Both the position numbers and the translations under genes were made by a program. From Mycobacterium haemophilum DSM 44634 (lineage in GTDB: Bacteria > Actinomycetota > Actinomycetes > Mycobacteriales > Mycobacteriaceae), in assembly GCF_000340435.2 (NCBI RefSeq), contig NZ_CP011883.2, positions 3,208,687 through 3,272,686 on the forward strand: a stretch of 64,000 nt of DNA, written 5' to 3'. Positions 51,693 to 60,144 of this stretch are shown here, piece after piece. The notes beneath the pieces were generated by a model. The model was not told the origin of the DNA. It worked only from the letters and a program-made list of their open reading frames with translations, and searched no databases. The number at the start of each line of letters is the position of its first letter. Positions within the stretch are counted from its first letter, which is position 1.

Positions 51693-52994
51693 TCAGTGCG
51701 GCCCGGTGATCTCCTCAAGCATCTCGGTGACCAACGCCGCAATGGGCGACCGCTCGCTGCGCTGCAGGGTGACGTGAGCAAACAGCGGATGGCCTTTAAG
51801 CTTCTCGATCACTGCCGCCACACCGTCGTGGCGGCCGACGCGCAGGTTGTCGCGCTGGGCGATGTCGTGGGTCAGCACCACCCGCGATCCCGTACCCAGC
51901 CTGGACAACACCGTCAGCAAGACATTGCGCTCGAGTGACTGTGCCTCGTCGACAATGACGAATGAGTCATGCAACGAGCGACCCCGAATGTGGGTCAACG
52001 GCAGCACTTCAAGCATGCCCCGGGAGAGAACCTCCTCAAGCACCGCGGGGCTGGCCAGGCCTTCGAGAGTGTCGAACACGGCCTGTGCCCACGGGCCCAT
52101 CTTCTCGCTTTCGCTGCCGGGCAAATAACCCAGCTCTTGGCCGCCGACGGCGTACAGCGGGCGGAAGACCACTACCTTGCGGTGAGTCCGCCGCTCCAGC
52201 ACTGCCTCTAGACCGGCGCATAGTGCCAGCGCCGACTTGCCGGTGCCGGCTTTGCCACCCAACGACACGATGCCCACCGACTCGTCAAGGAGCAGGTCGA
52301 GCGCGACACGCTGCTCAGCGGAACGACCACGCAGCCCGAACACTTCGCGGTCACCGCGAACCAGCTGGACTCGTTTGGCGGCGTTGACGCGGCCCAGTGC
52401 ATGGGAGTTGCCGCCCAGCAGCCGAATCCCGGTATGACAAGGCAGGTCCCTGGCTTCACCCAGGTCGATCTCTCCTTCGGCGAACAGTGCGTCGATGTCG
52501 TCAGCGCAGGTCTCGATCTCGTGCATCCCGGACCAGCCGGAAGCGATGACATCCTGCGCGTGGTACTCGTCGGCGGCCAGTCCGACCGCGGCGGCCTTGA
52601 CCCGAAGTGGAATGTCCTTGCTGACCAGCGTGACCCGCCTACCTTCGGCAGCGAGGTTGGCGGCGCAGCTCAAAATCCGGGAATCGTTACTCTCGGTGCG
52701 AAAGCCGGCGGGCAGCACCGTGGGGTCCGAGTGGTTGAGTTCGACATGCAGCCTCCCGCCTTGCGTTCCGACCGGTATCGGCTGATCCAGCCGTCCATGC
52801 TCGAGCCGAAGGTCATCGAACAGCCGCAACGCCTGGCGGGCGAACCACCCCAGCTCGTGGTGGTGACGTTTGGCCTCCAGTTCGCTGATTACCACCAGCG
52901 GCACCACCACTTCGTGTTCGGCGAACCGACTGCACGCCCAGGGATCAGACAGCAGCACGGAGGTGTCGAGCACGTACGTCCGGGTCTCGGTCAC
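51693..52994 (-). CDS. phoH2: PhoH2, PIN-PhoH fusion RNase/helicase
   Basis: A 433-residue protein. The N-terminal PIN nuclease (residues 1-140; Asp in YVLDTSVLLSD, then NDSRILSCA) is fused to a PhoH-type ATPase. Walker A is GGKAGTGKSALALC (about 239-252) and Walker B is DSFVIVDEAQSL. In mycobacteria this protein unwinds and cuts RNA and acts as the toxin of a pair with PhoAT. The GTG start at 52994 gives the exact Rv1095 length and overlaps the upstream small ORF as GTGA. Confidence 0.95.
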   Translation of the reverse strand: MTETRTYVLDTSVLLSDPWACSRFAEHEVVVPLVVISELEAKRHHHELGWFARQALRLFDDLRLEHGRLDQPIPVGTQGGRLHVELNHSDPTVLPAGFRTESNDSRILSCAANLAAEGRRVTLVSKDIPLRVKAAAVGLAADEYHAQDVIASGWSGMHEIETCADDIDALFAEGEIDLGEARDLPCHTGIRLLGGNSHALGRVNAAKRVQLVRGDREVFGLRGRSAEQRVALDLLLDESVGIVSLGGKAGTGKSALALCAGLEAVLERRTHRKVVVFRPLYAVGGQELGYLPGSESEKMGPWAQAVFDTLEGLASPAVLEEVLSRGMLEVLPLTHIRGRSLHDSFVIVDEAQSLERNVLLTVLSRLGTGSRVVLTHDIAQRDNLRVGRHDGVAAVIEKLKGHPLFAHVTLQRSERSPIAALVTEMLEEITGPH

Positions 52995-53140
52995 GGAGCG
53001 CTCCTCGATAAGCCCGTGCGGCCCCACACAGGCATCGTGGCGGGGGCCGCGGCACCAGGACCGGGGCCGGTCCTGCCGGTGTAGTGCCCCGTGCAGAAAC
53101 CGGGAGTGCCGCCCTGGCAGCAGAGCATGTCGCTGGCCAT
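52991..53140 (-). CDS. phoAT: Small ORF overlapping phoH2, likely PhoAT antitoxin
   Basis: A 49-residue frame starts at ATG 53140 (MASDMLCCQGGTPGFC) and ends in a TGA sharing four bases with the phoH2 GTG. The peptide has three Cys and a Gly/Pro-rich middle. Mycobacterial phoH2 genes are known to be preceded by a short, overlapping antitoxin gene named phoAT that is often missed in annotation, and this ORF fits that description by position and overlap. No sequence motif confirms it, and the start could lie further upstream in the open frame (to 53287). Confidence 0.5.
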   Translation of the reverse strand: MASDMLCCQGGTPGFCTGHYTGRTGPGPGAAAPATMPVWGRTGLSRSAP

Positions 53141-53238
53141 CGAATGCGACGCTACTCTCGTGGCGGCACCGCCGCCGCGCAGGCGCGCCGAGACCGGATT
53201 CGCGAGGATGCCCGGCGCACGTCGGGAGGAATAGCGAC

Positions 53239-54066
53239 TTAGCTGGTGACGAATTGCGCTAGTTGCGGTTCGCCTGTCAAGCCCCATGCAATGATGCGGT
53301 CGGAGATCACTTGCCGCAATTGGGCAGGTCCGAAAATGCCCGCCGCGGCGATGTTTTCTACTTTGTCGCGGTAGGCGTCAATGTCAGCACCGAGGACATC
53401 GAGGCTGGCTGCACGGGCGACGATCGCGGCGATCGTCTCGTCGCGGGCGAACTCCAGGCAGTGCGCGACGAGGTTGGCGAAGAACTCCTCGTGACGTACT
53501 TCGTCTTTGGCGATCTTGTCGATCAGTCCGGCCAAGGCGGGCTCCTCAACTTGCGCTGCCAGGCTGCCGCAAAAAACGGCGTGGCTGCGCTCCAAGAACG
53601 CCATGTAGACCAATGTTTCGATCTGGGTGTACGAGTTGGCGCGGTAGCCCTTCATTACGTGCTCGACTCGAACCTGTTCGTTGGCCGCCGGGTCGACCTC
53701 GCGGGTCACTACCAAGTATTCGCGCAGCGCGATGGCGTGCAGGTGCTCCTCCGCGGTCCACCTGCCGAGCCAGCGGCCCCACCATCCCTCGAGAATGAAG
53801 TGCTCGACGAGTTCGCGGTGATGACTGGCGAGATTGTCTTTGAGGATCAGCAGGATCTCGCAGGCGTCCGTGATGGCCTTGGGCAGCGTCGCCTGGGACG
53901 GGTCCCAATCGCGGCCGCCGAGGAAGGCAAAGTTTTCACCCCGGTCGAACGGCACGTAGTCGTGGGCGAACCAGATGTCCTCGTTGGCGAGGTGTCGAGC
54001 CATGTTGTCTTCCACCACCGGCTCGAGCTCGAGGATCAGCGCGTTAGCTACAGGTTTCTGTGCCAT
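53239..54066 (-). CDS. desA2: Acyl-ACP desaturase DesA2
   Basis: A 275-residue ferritin-like diiron protein. Iron ligands are in RWTAEEHLHAIALREYL (EExxH) and AKDEVRHEEFFANLVAH (DExRH). It is one of the two soluble desaturase-like proteins used by mycobacteria for mycolate meromycolate synthesis; DesA2 is essential in relatives. The ATG at 54066 (MAQKPVANALILELEP) gives the Rv1094 length. The next upstream ORF codon (54090) would add 8 residues. Confidence 0.93.
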   Translation of the reverse strand: MAQKPVANALILELEPVVEDNMARHLANEDIWFAHDYVPFDRGENFAFLGGRDWDPSQATLPKAITDACEILLILKDNLASHHRELVEHFILEGWWGRWLGRWTAEEHLHAIALREYLVVTREVDPAANEQVRVEHVMKGYRANSYTQIETLVYMAFLERSHAVFCGSLAAQVEEPALAGLIDKIAKDEVRHEEFFANLVAHCLEFARDETIAAIVARAASLDVLGADIDAYRDKVENIAAAGIFGPAQLRQVISDRIIAWGLTGEPQLAQFVTS

Positions 54067-54144
54067 GCGGTAACTGTAACCCGTGTACACAGGTTTCGTG
54101 AAATCCGACGCCCCGTGTCGTCGACGGTTTGCGTCGTCGGCGGA

Positions 54145-55425
54145 TTAGCGACCGGCCAGCGTCCAATCCTCGAGTCCCTCGTAGAGCGGGAACTCCCTGG
54201 CCAGCTCGGTCACCCGCTGCCGCAACGCGGATATATCGGCCGACCTGCCCGCCACCAGGGCGGTGGCGATGATGTCGGCGACCTCGGTGAACTCCGCGTC
54301 GCCGAACCCCCGGGTCGCCAACGCGGGGGTCCCGATCCGCAGGCCTGAGGTCACCATCGGCGGCCGGGGGTCATTGGGAACCGCGTTGCGGTTGACGGTG
54401 ATGCCGGCCTCGTGCAAAAGGTCTTCGGCTGCCTGGCCGTCGAGCGGGGAGTTGCGCAGGTCGACCAGCACAAGGTGGACGTCGGTGCCGCCGCTGACCA
54501 CCGACACCCCAGCCTTGGCGACATCGGCGGCGGTAAGCCGATCGGCGAGGATCCGGGCGCCGGCCAGCGTGCGCTGTTGGCGGTCGGCGAACTCGGGCGT
54601 GGCGGCGATCTTCAGCGCGACCGCCTTGCCCGCGATGACATGCATCAGCGGTCCGCCCTGCTGGCCGGGGAACACCGCTGAGTTGATGGCCTTAGCGAAC
54701 TCTTGCTTGCCCAGGATCATTCCGGAACGGCCGCCCCCAAGCGTCTTGTGGATCGTGGTGGAAACCACCGCGGCGTGCGGCACCGGAGACGGGTGCAGTC
54801 CCGCGGCCACCAGGCCCGCGAAGTGCGCCATGTCGACCCACAGCTTGGCGTCGACTTCGTCCGCGATCGACCGAAAGGCAGCGAAGTCCAGAATTCGCGG
54901 GTAGGCCGACCAGCCAGCGATCAGCACCTTCGGGCGGAATTCCAGCGCCTTGGCTCGCACCGCGTCCATGTCGATGAGATGCGTTGTCGCGTCGACGCCA
55001 TAAAAGCCGGTTTCATACAGCTTGCCGGAGAAGTTCAGCCGCATGCCGTGCGTCAGATGACCGCCATTGGCCAGGTCCAGGCCCAGCAGCCGCTCCCCCG
55101 GTGACATCAGCGCATGCAGCACCGCGGCGTTGGCCTGGGCTCCCGAGTGCGGCTGCACGTTGGCGAAGTCGGCACCGAACAGCGCCTTGGCCCGGTCGCG
55201 GGCGATGTTCTCCACGACGTCGACGTGCTCGCAGCCGCCGTAGTAGCGCCGGCCGGGCAACCCCTCGGCGTACTTGTTGGTCAGCACGCTGCCTTGGGCC
55301 TGCAGCACCGAGCGCGGCACGAAGTTCTCCGAAGCGATCATCTCCAAGGTGTCCCGTTGCCGGCCGAGTTCTTTGCCCAGCAGCTCGGCAATATCGGGGT
55401 CGATGTCGGCGAGCGGGGCGGACAT
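54145..55425 (-). CDS. glyA1: Serine hydroxymethyltransferase
   Basis: A 426-residue PLP enzyme that converts serine plus tetrahydrofolate to glycine and methylene-THF. The start MSAPLADIDPDIAELL matches Rv1093. Folate/PLP motifs: EMIASENFVP, NKYAEGLPGRRYYGGCEHVD and the PLP lysine in STTIHKTLGGGRSG. The ORF runs 74 codons upstream through the coaA promoter region and is rejected there. It is divergent from coaA. Confidence 0.96.
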   Translation of the reverse strand: MSAPLADIDPDIAELLGKELGRQRDTLEMIASENFVPRSVLQAQGSVLTNKYAEGLPGRRYYGGCEHVDVVENIARDRAKALFGADFANVQPHSGAQANAAVLHALMSPGERLLGLDLANGGHLTHGMRLNFSGKLYETGFYGVDATTHLIDMDAVRAKALEFRPKVLIAGWSAYPRILDFAAFRSIADEVDAKLWVDMAHFAGLVAAGLHPSPVPHAAVVSTTIHKTLGGGRSGMILGKQEFAKAINSAVFPGQQGGPLMHVIAGKAVALKIAATPEFADRQQRTLAGARILADRLTAADVAKAGVSVVSGGTDVHLVLVDLRNSPLDGQAAEDLLHEAGITVNRNAVPNDPRPPMVTSGLRIGTPALATRGFGDAEFTEVADIIATALVAGRSADISALRQRVTELAREFPLYEGLEDWTLAGR

Positions 55426-55562
55426 CAGGGAGGCCGTGTCGGGGATAGGGGTGCGGGCGTCGGGTGCGGCAGTCACGGGCGCCAGTCTATCCAGCGTCGC
55501 CTTCGGGGGCCTTTCGACAGCCCAGCCGTCGGGCACGCGTTCCTGCCTGCAAGACTGACACC

Positions 55563-56501
55563 ATGCCGCGGCTGAGCGAGCCGAGCCCGTATGTCGAGTT
55601 CGACCGGAAGCAGTGGCGCGCGCTCCGCATGTCGACGCCGCTAGCACTCACCGAAGAGGAACTGATCGGCCTGCGTGGTCTTGGTGAACAGCTCGACCTA
55701 CTCGAAGTTGAAGAGGTCTACCTACCACTGGCCCGGCTGATTCATCTTCAGGTCGCCGCCCGCCAGCGATTGTTTGCCGCCACCGCGGAATTCCTCGGCG
55801 AGCCGCAACAAAACCCGGACCGGCCGGTGCCGTTCATCATTGGGGTAGCCGGCAGCGTGGCAGTCGGCAAATCAACCACCGCCCGCGTGCTGCAAGCACT
55901 GCTGGCTCGCTGGGATCACCATCCCCGGGTCGACCTGGTGACCACCGACGGTTTTCTCTACCCCAACGCCGAGCTGGATCGACGCAATCTCATGCACCGC
56001 AAAGGCTTTCCGGAAAGCTATAACCGCCGAGCGCTGATGCGGTTCGTGACCTCTGTGAAGTCCGGTTCCGACTACGCGTGCGCACCGGTGTATTCCCATC
56101 TGCGCTACGACGTTATCCCCGGGGCCAAGCACGTGGTCCGCCATCCCGACATCCTGATCTTGGAGGGCCTCAACGTATTGCAGACCGGCCCTACCCTGAT
56201 GGTGTCGGACCTATTCGACTTCTCGCTCTATGTGGACGCCCGGATCCAAGACATCGAGCAGTGGTACATATCGCGGTTTTTGGCGATGCGCGGCACGGCA
56301 TTCGCCGACCCGGAGTCACACTTCCACCACTACTCGGCCCTTAACGACACCAAGGCGGTCGCCGCCGCCCGCGAGATCTGGCGGTCGATCAACCGGCCCA
56401 ACCTGGTGGAGAACATTCTGCCCACCCGCCCCCGCGCCACCCTGGTATTACGCAAAGACGCCGACCATTCCATTAACCGGCTGCGCCTGCGCAAGCTGTA
56501 G
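55563..56501 (+). CDS. coaA: Pantothenate kinase type I
   Basis: A 312-residue CoaA, the first and rate-setting step of CoA synthesis. The P-loop is GVAGSVAVGKSTTARVL (about residues 93-109), and VTTDGFLYPN and SHLRYDVIPG are family motifs. The ATG at 55563 gives the H37Rv length. It is divergent from glyA1. In H37Rv a PE_PGRS/celA2b/PE9 cluster follows this gene; here a small membrane protein does. Confidence 0.96.
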   Translation: MPRLSEPSPYVEFDRKQWRALRMSTPLALTEEELIGLRGLGEQLDLLEVEEVYLPLARLIHLQVAARQRLFAATAEFLGEPQQNPDRPVPFIIGVAGSVAVGKSTTARVLQALLARWDHHPRVDLVTTDGFLYPNAELDRRNLMHRKGFPESYNRRALMRFVTSVKSGSDYACAPVYSHLRYDVIPGAKHVVRHPDILILEGLNVLQTGPTLMVSDLFDFSLYVDARIQDIEQWYISRFLAMRGTAFADPESHFHHYSALNDTKAVAAAREIWRSINRPNLVENILPTRPRATLVLRKDADHSINRLRLRKL

Positions 56502-56518
56502 CTGTCGACGCGGGACGG

Positions 56519-56932
56519 TTACGTCGCCAGACGACGCACTCCCAGGTACTGCAGTCCCGCGAACACCGCGGTATAGACACCACTCGCCAGCGTCGCGGCG
56601 ACCCCAGTGGTGGTCATCGGCACTACTTCAGCGGCCACGATCGCCGCCAGCGTGTACACGATATTGGCCACGACGACACTGATCCCGACCCGCCGCAAGT
56701 TCGGCAACGCCGCGAGGCTGAACACCACCAAGCCGTAGAGCACGAAGAAGGCGCCCATAGCGTATTCCTGACCGGACGTCAGCCCGGTCAGCGACGAGAA
56801 CTCGTCGGCGGCGAAGGCGACGGCCAGACCGAGCAATCCCGTCAACGTGGCGTCGGCACGCATGGCAAAACGCAGCAGCGAGTCGGTCGAGTCGTATAGG
56901 GGTCTGGTTCGCTGACCAGGGATAGCGGTCAT
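56519..56932 (-). CDS. Small four-TM membrane protein
   Basis: A 137-residue protein with four hydrophobic segments between residues 30 and 135 (TGLLGLAVAFAADEF, YAMGAFFVLYGLVVFSLAAL, ISVVVANIVYTLAAIVAAEV, ASGVYTAVFAGLQYLG). It belongs to an uncharacterised actinobacterial type. It converges on coaA with a 17-bp gap. The 173 bp upstream hold no gene. Confidence 0.75.
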   Translation of the reverse strand: MTAIPGQRTRPLYDSTDSLLRFAMRADATLTGLLGLAVAFAADEFSSLTGLTSGQEYAMGAFFVLYGLVVFSLAALPNLRRVGISVVVANIVYTLAAIVAAEVVPMTTTGVAATLASGVYTAVFAGLQYLGVRRLAT

Positions 56933-57105
56933 GTGATTACTCCCTCAGGATGGCGGTTTGGGTCGAACAGGTTTGAGGGTGCCGGCGAAGCACTGCCAGA
57001 TCGACTCGCGGCGCTGCCAAGTACTGCCACCCATAGAAGGACTAGGCAGTTCATCCGGCTATTCCCACTCGGACTAAATTGCGCGGACGCGCCAGCTCAC
57101 CGGGC

Positions 57106-58347
57106 TTAGTCACTGGACGCAGCGACACGCCCGCGCAGATCGGCGGCGATCAGCCGGGCCGCGGCGTTTTGCCAGTTATGCAACGAACGCTGGGGAACCT
57201 CGGTGACCAACCATTGCCAGGCAAGACGCGCGGTCGGATCCAAACCGGAGGCAGTGGCGTTCTGGGCGTAGGCGCGCACACCGACAACGTAGGGGAAATA
57301 CAGCGAGTTGTAGTAGCGCCACTGCTCGGTGGTTCCGAAGTCGCCGGCGTCGCGCGGCTTGAGCCTCCCAATGCCGTCGGCGAGAACAGTCTTGAGTTCG
57401 TTGGTCCGCTCCAGCGGATGGTCGGGCGCGCCGCGGGCGGCAAGTCGCTCATCAATCACCGGCAACGCGGTCAGCGGGCTGGTAACCAGTTTGGTCAGGT
57501 CACCGTAGTGGCCCAGCGCCCGGCGGGTAAGCCTGACAAACGCGTCCTCGTCGACATCGGCCAGGGGATCAACCGACCGCAGCGGCAATGCCGCACCGGT
57601 GTGCCGTAGCGCGGCCCGGTCGGCGCGCAGCGTGGGCGACTTGGAGAACGCTAGGCGGTCCAGGATCCCGGCCAAGGGATCGGCCAGCACCTGTACCGTG
57701 ATCGAGATCGCCAGGCTTGTGAACAGCAACACGGTCAGCGCGATATGCGCGGTGGGTTCGTGGCGGGTTGCCGCCAGGCCGATCAGGGCCTGGCCACCAA
57801 ACAGCGCCGCCACCACCGAACAGCCAGCAAACGGGCGCAGCATGTCGGCACGCAGCGCCTGGCCCCTCATCAAAGGCATCCCACAGGGCCACGGCCACAC
57901 CCAGCAGCAGCACGTCGACCCCCGTCGACGCCAGGGCCAGCCAGCTGGGCACCAAGCCGAGCGAAATAATCAGGATGGCATTGGCGACAATGACCAGTCC
58001 GAGGCCACTGCGGCCAACGGGCACCGGCTGGGCAGGCCGCCGTATCGCGGTGACCATGGCGCCCAGCGTGGATATCGAGATCACCGCGCACATCAACCAA
58101 TGGCCCGGCCGCAGCGGTCCGTTAACACTGCCGGCCATCGTCGCGCCGAGCAGTGCGAGCGCACCAACCGCGCCGACCAGCAACAGTTCAGCGGTGCGCG
58201 CCCGAGCGGTGTCAGGCGGCCGGGACAGCTCGACGAGTACTGCGAACCACGCCACGCCGGGGAGAACAACTTGCGCGGATTACGAGCCAGCAGATACAAC
58301 CCGAGCCACCCGCTGAGCGCGAATACCACCGCCGACAGCGCAGCCAC
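57106..58347 (-). pseudogene. Multi-pass membrane protein broken by two frameshifts
   Basis: Three consecutive open frames read as one protein. From 58347, MAALSAVVFALSGWLGLYLLARNPRKL runs to about 58248. A second frame then carries FAVLVELSRPPDTARARTAELLLVG to VALWDAFDEG (to about 57870). The third runs LMRGQALRADMLRPFAG to the stop at 57106. Six or more TM helices precede a soluble C-terminal domain (residues with LTRRALGHYGDLTKLV, EQWRYYNSLYFPYVVGVRAYAQNA). The composition stays coding-like throughout, so the lesions are recent or are sequencing errors in GC-rich runs. The family is not identified. Confidence 0.78.
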
Positions 58348-58393
58348 GCATCCAGTGTGGCACGCACGCGACGACCTGTGGTTATGCCTGTCG

Positions 58394-59188
58394 CTACTTG
58401 CCGTACCTGCGGTGCCTCATGCTGTAGTCGCGCAGCGCGCGCAGGAAATCGACCCGCCGGAATGCGGGCCAGTGCGCTTCGGTGAACCACATCTCTGAAT
58501 ACGCGCTCTGCCACAGCAAAAACCCGGACAGGCGTTGCTCGCCTGAGGTGCGGATCACCAGATCGGGGTCGGGTTGGCCAGAGGTGTACAGGTTCTCGGA
58601 AATGCCCTCGACGGTCACCGCCTCGACGAGCTCCTCGGCGGTGGCGCCGTTGGCGAGTTCCTTACCCAACAACGCGCGTACCGCGCCGACGATCTCGCGG
58701 CGACCTCCGTAGCCCACCGCGACGTTGACATGGAACGGCGCGACGCCCGGTGTGGATTCCACTGCGCCGCGCAGTCGACGGGCCGGTTCCTCGCCAAGCA
58801 GCTCTAAATCGCCGACGGTACGCACACTCCAGCGGTTGGCAGGTGCGCAGATTTCTTCGACCACGTCGGTAATGATCTCGATCAGTGCGGCGAGTTCATC
58901 GGGATCGCGTTGTAAGTTTTCGGTGGATAGCAGGTAGACGGTGGTCATTTCGATGCCGGCTTCTTGGCACCACCGCAGCATCTCGGCGATCTTGGCCGCA
59001 CCCATCCGATAGCCGTAGCTGACATCGTCGTATCCGGCGTCGCGGGCCCACCGCCGGTTTCCGTCACACAGGACTGCGATGTGGCGGGGAAGTTGGGATT
59101 TCGAGGCCGCCAGACCCTGCCGCAGCCGCAGCTCGTAGAGCGCATATAACGGTTCTTTGAGCCGCGGCGGAATGATCTCCACGAGCAT
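58394..59188 (-). CDS. Short-chain Z-isoprenyl diphosphate synthase (Rv1086, Z-FPP synthase)
   Basis: A 264-residue cis-prenyltransferase. It has the diphosphate loop HIAVLCDGNRRWARDAG (Asp and Arg, residues 36-52), STENL at about 89-93, and the C-terminal DLVIRTSGEQRLSGFLLWQSAYSEMWF. Rv1086 makes omega,E,Z-farnesyl diphosphate, which a second enzyme extends to decaprenyl phosphate, the carrier for arabinogalactan and lipoarabinomannan. It follows the conserved Rv1086-Rv1085c divergent order. Confidence 0.93.
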   Translation of the reverse strand: MLVEIIPPRLKEPLYALYELRLRQGLAASKSQLPRHIAVLCDGNRRWARDAGYDDVSYGYRMGAAKIAEMLRWCQEAGIEMTTVYLLSTENLQRDPDELAALIEIITDVVEEICAPANRWSVRTVGDLELLGEEPARRLRGAVESTPGVAPFHVNVAVGYGGRREIVGAVRALLGKELANGATAEELVEAVTVEGISENLYTSGQPDPDLVIRTSGEQRLSGFLLWQSAYSEMWFTEAHWPAFRRVDFLRALRDYSMRHRRYGK

Positions 59189-59322
59189 CTACCCTACTGT
59201 GGCAAGCAACAAATTCCGGTCCGCATTTCCGGCTTGTTATGTCGGGTCGGTGCGTTAAGCATTCCGGGTTACTGTGATTCACATCGGCCAATGGCAACTC
59301 AACGCGGGGGCAGGCAGAGGAT

Positions 59323-60075
59323 ATGAGCGGTCAGGCCGGCACGGCCAGCAACGCGGAGACTGAATCGCCGGGCTCGGCGTCGGCTAGTGCCGGTCATCAG
59401 ATCGTCGAAGGGGTCACCCGCGTCCTGACCAAACCGCGCTACAAGCCTCGTTTTCGAGGCTGGATCCACATGTATTCCGCGGGAGTCGCCGTCCTTGCGG
59501 GTGCCTCACTGGTCGCGGTCTCGTGGGCGGTGGCATCCACCCGCGCCGGGCTGGCAACGTTTGCCTACACCGCGGCCACGGTGCTGATGTTCACCGTCAG
59601 CGCCACCTACCACCGCGTCCACTGGAAGTCCGCGACCGCTCAGAAATGGATGCGGCGGCTGGATCATTCGATGATCTTCGTGTTCATCGCGGGCAGCTAC
59701 ACCCCATTCGCGCTGCTGGCCATGCCGCCGGAGGCAGGGCGAGTGGTGTTGTGGATCGTATGGGGCGGCGCGCTGGCCGGGATCTTGCTGAAGGTGTGTT
59801 GGCCGTCGGCACCGCGCTGGGTGGGGGTGCCGCTCTACCTGCTGCTGGGTTGGGTGGCGGTGTGGTACACCGGCACGATCCTGCACAACGCCGGGGTGGC
59901 CGCCATGGTGCTGTTGTTCGTTGGCGGCGCCTTGTACAGCATCGGCGGCATTCTCTACGCGCTGCGCTGGCCCAACCCGTGGCCGGCGACATTCGGTTTC
60001 CACGAGTTTTTCCACGCCTGCACCGCGATCGCGGCGATCTGCCACTACATCGCCATGTGGTTCGTGGTCTTCTGA
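59323..60075 (+). CDS. Hemolysin III/PAQR-family membrane protein (Rv1085c)
   Basis: A 250-residue protein with seven TM helices. PAQR motifs: SATYHRVHW (residues 85-93), LDHSMIFVFIAGSYTPF and HEFFHACTAIAAICHYIAMWFV. The Ser/His/Asp residues would bind zinc, as in the adiponectin-receptor fold. Such proteins are called hemolysin III, but lytic activity is not established in mycobacteria. A disordered N-terminus of 40 residues precedes the core. Confidence 0.92.
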   Translation: MSGQAGTASNAETESPGSASASAGHQIVEGVTRVLTKPRYKPRFRGWIHMYSAGVAVLAGASLVAVSWAVASTRAGLATFAYTAATVLMFTVSATYHRVHWKSATAQKWMRRLDHSMIFVFIAGSYTPFALLAMPPEAGRVVLWIVWGGALAGILLKVCWPSAPRWVGVPLYLLLGWVAVWYTGTILHNAGVAAMVLLFVGGALYSIGGILYALRWPNPWPATFGFHEFFHACTAIAAICHYIAMWFVVF

Positions 60076-60094
60076 GCGGTCTTCACCGGCCAAT

Positions 60095-60144
60095 GTGAAG
60101 CCAGCTTCACGTTGGCTGTCGAGCGTGAAGCCAGCTTCACGCTC
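60095..60144. terminator. Two tandem palindromic hairpins between convergent genes
   Basis: The 16-mer GTGAAGCCAGCTTCAC occurs twice, at 60095-60110 and 60125-60140, 30 bp apart. The second extends to 11-bp arms (60121-60131 and 60134-60144) around a CA loop. The second overlaps the Rv1084-like stop. Paired hairpins at a convergent junction suggest bidirectional termination; a protein-binding site is also possible. Confidence 0.8.

Noticed and set aside
53263..54348. A 361-residue + strand frame across desA2
   Set aside because: It lies antisense to a clear desaturase with conserved iron motifs and has no family resemblance.
55426..55647. N-terminal extension of GlyA1 by 74 codons
   Set aside because: It crosses the divergent coaA promoter, is low-complexity, and the conserved start is MSAPLAD.
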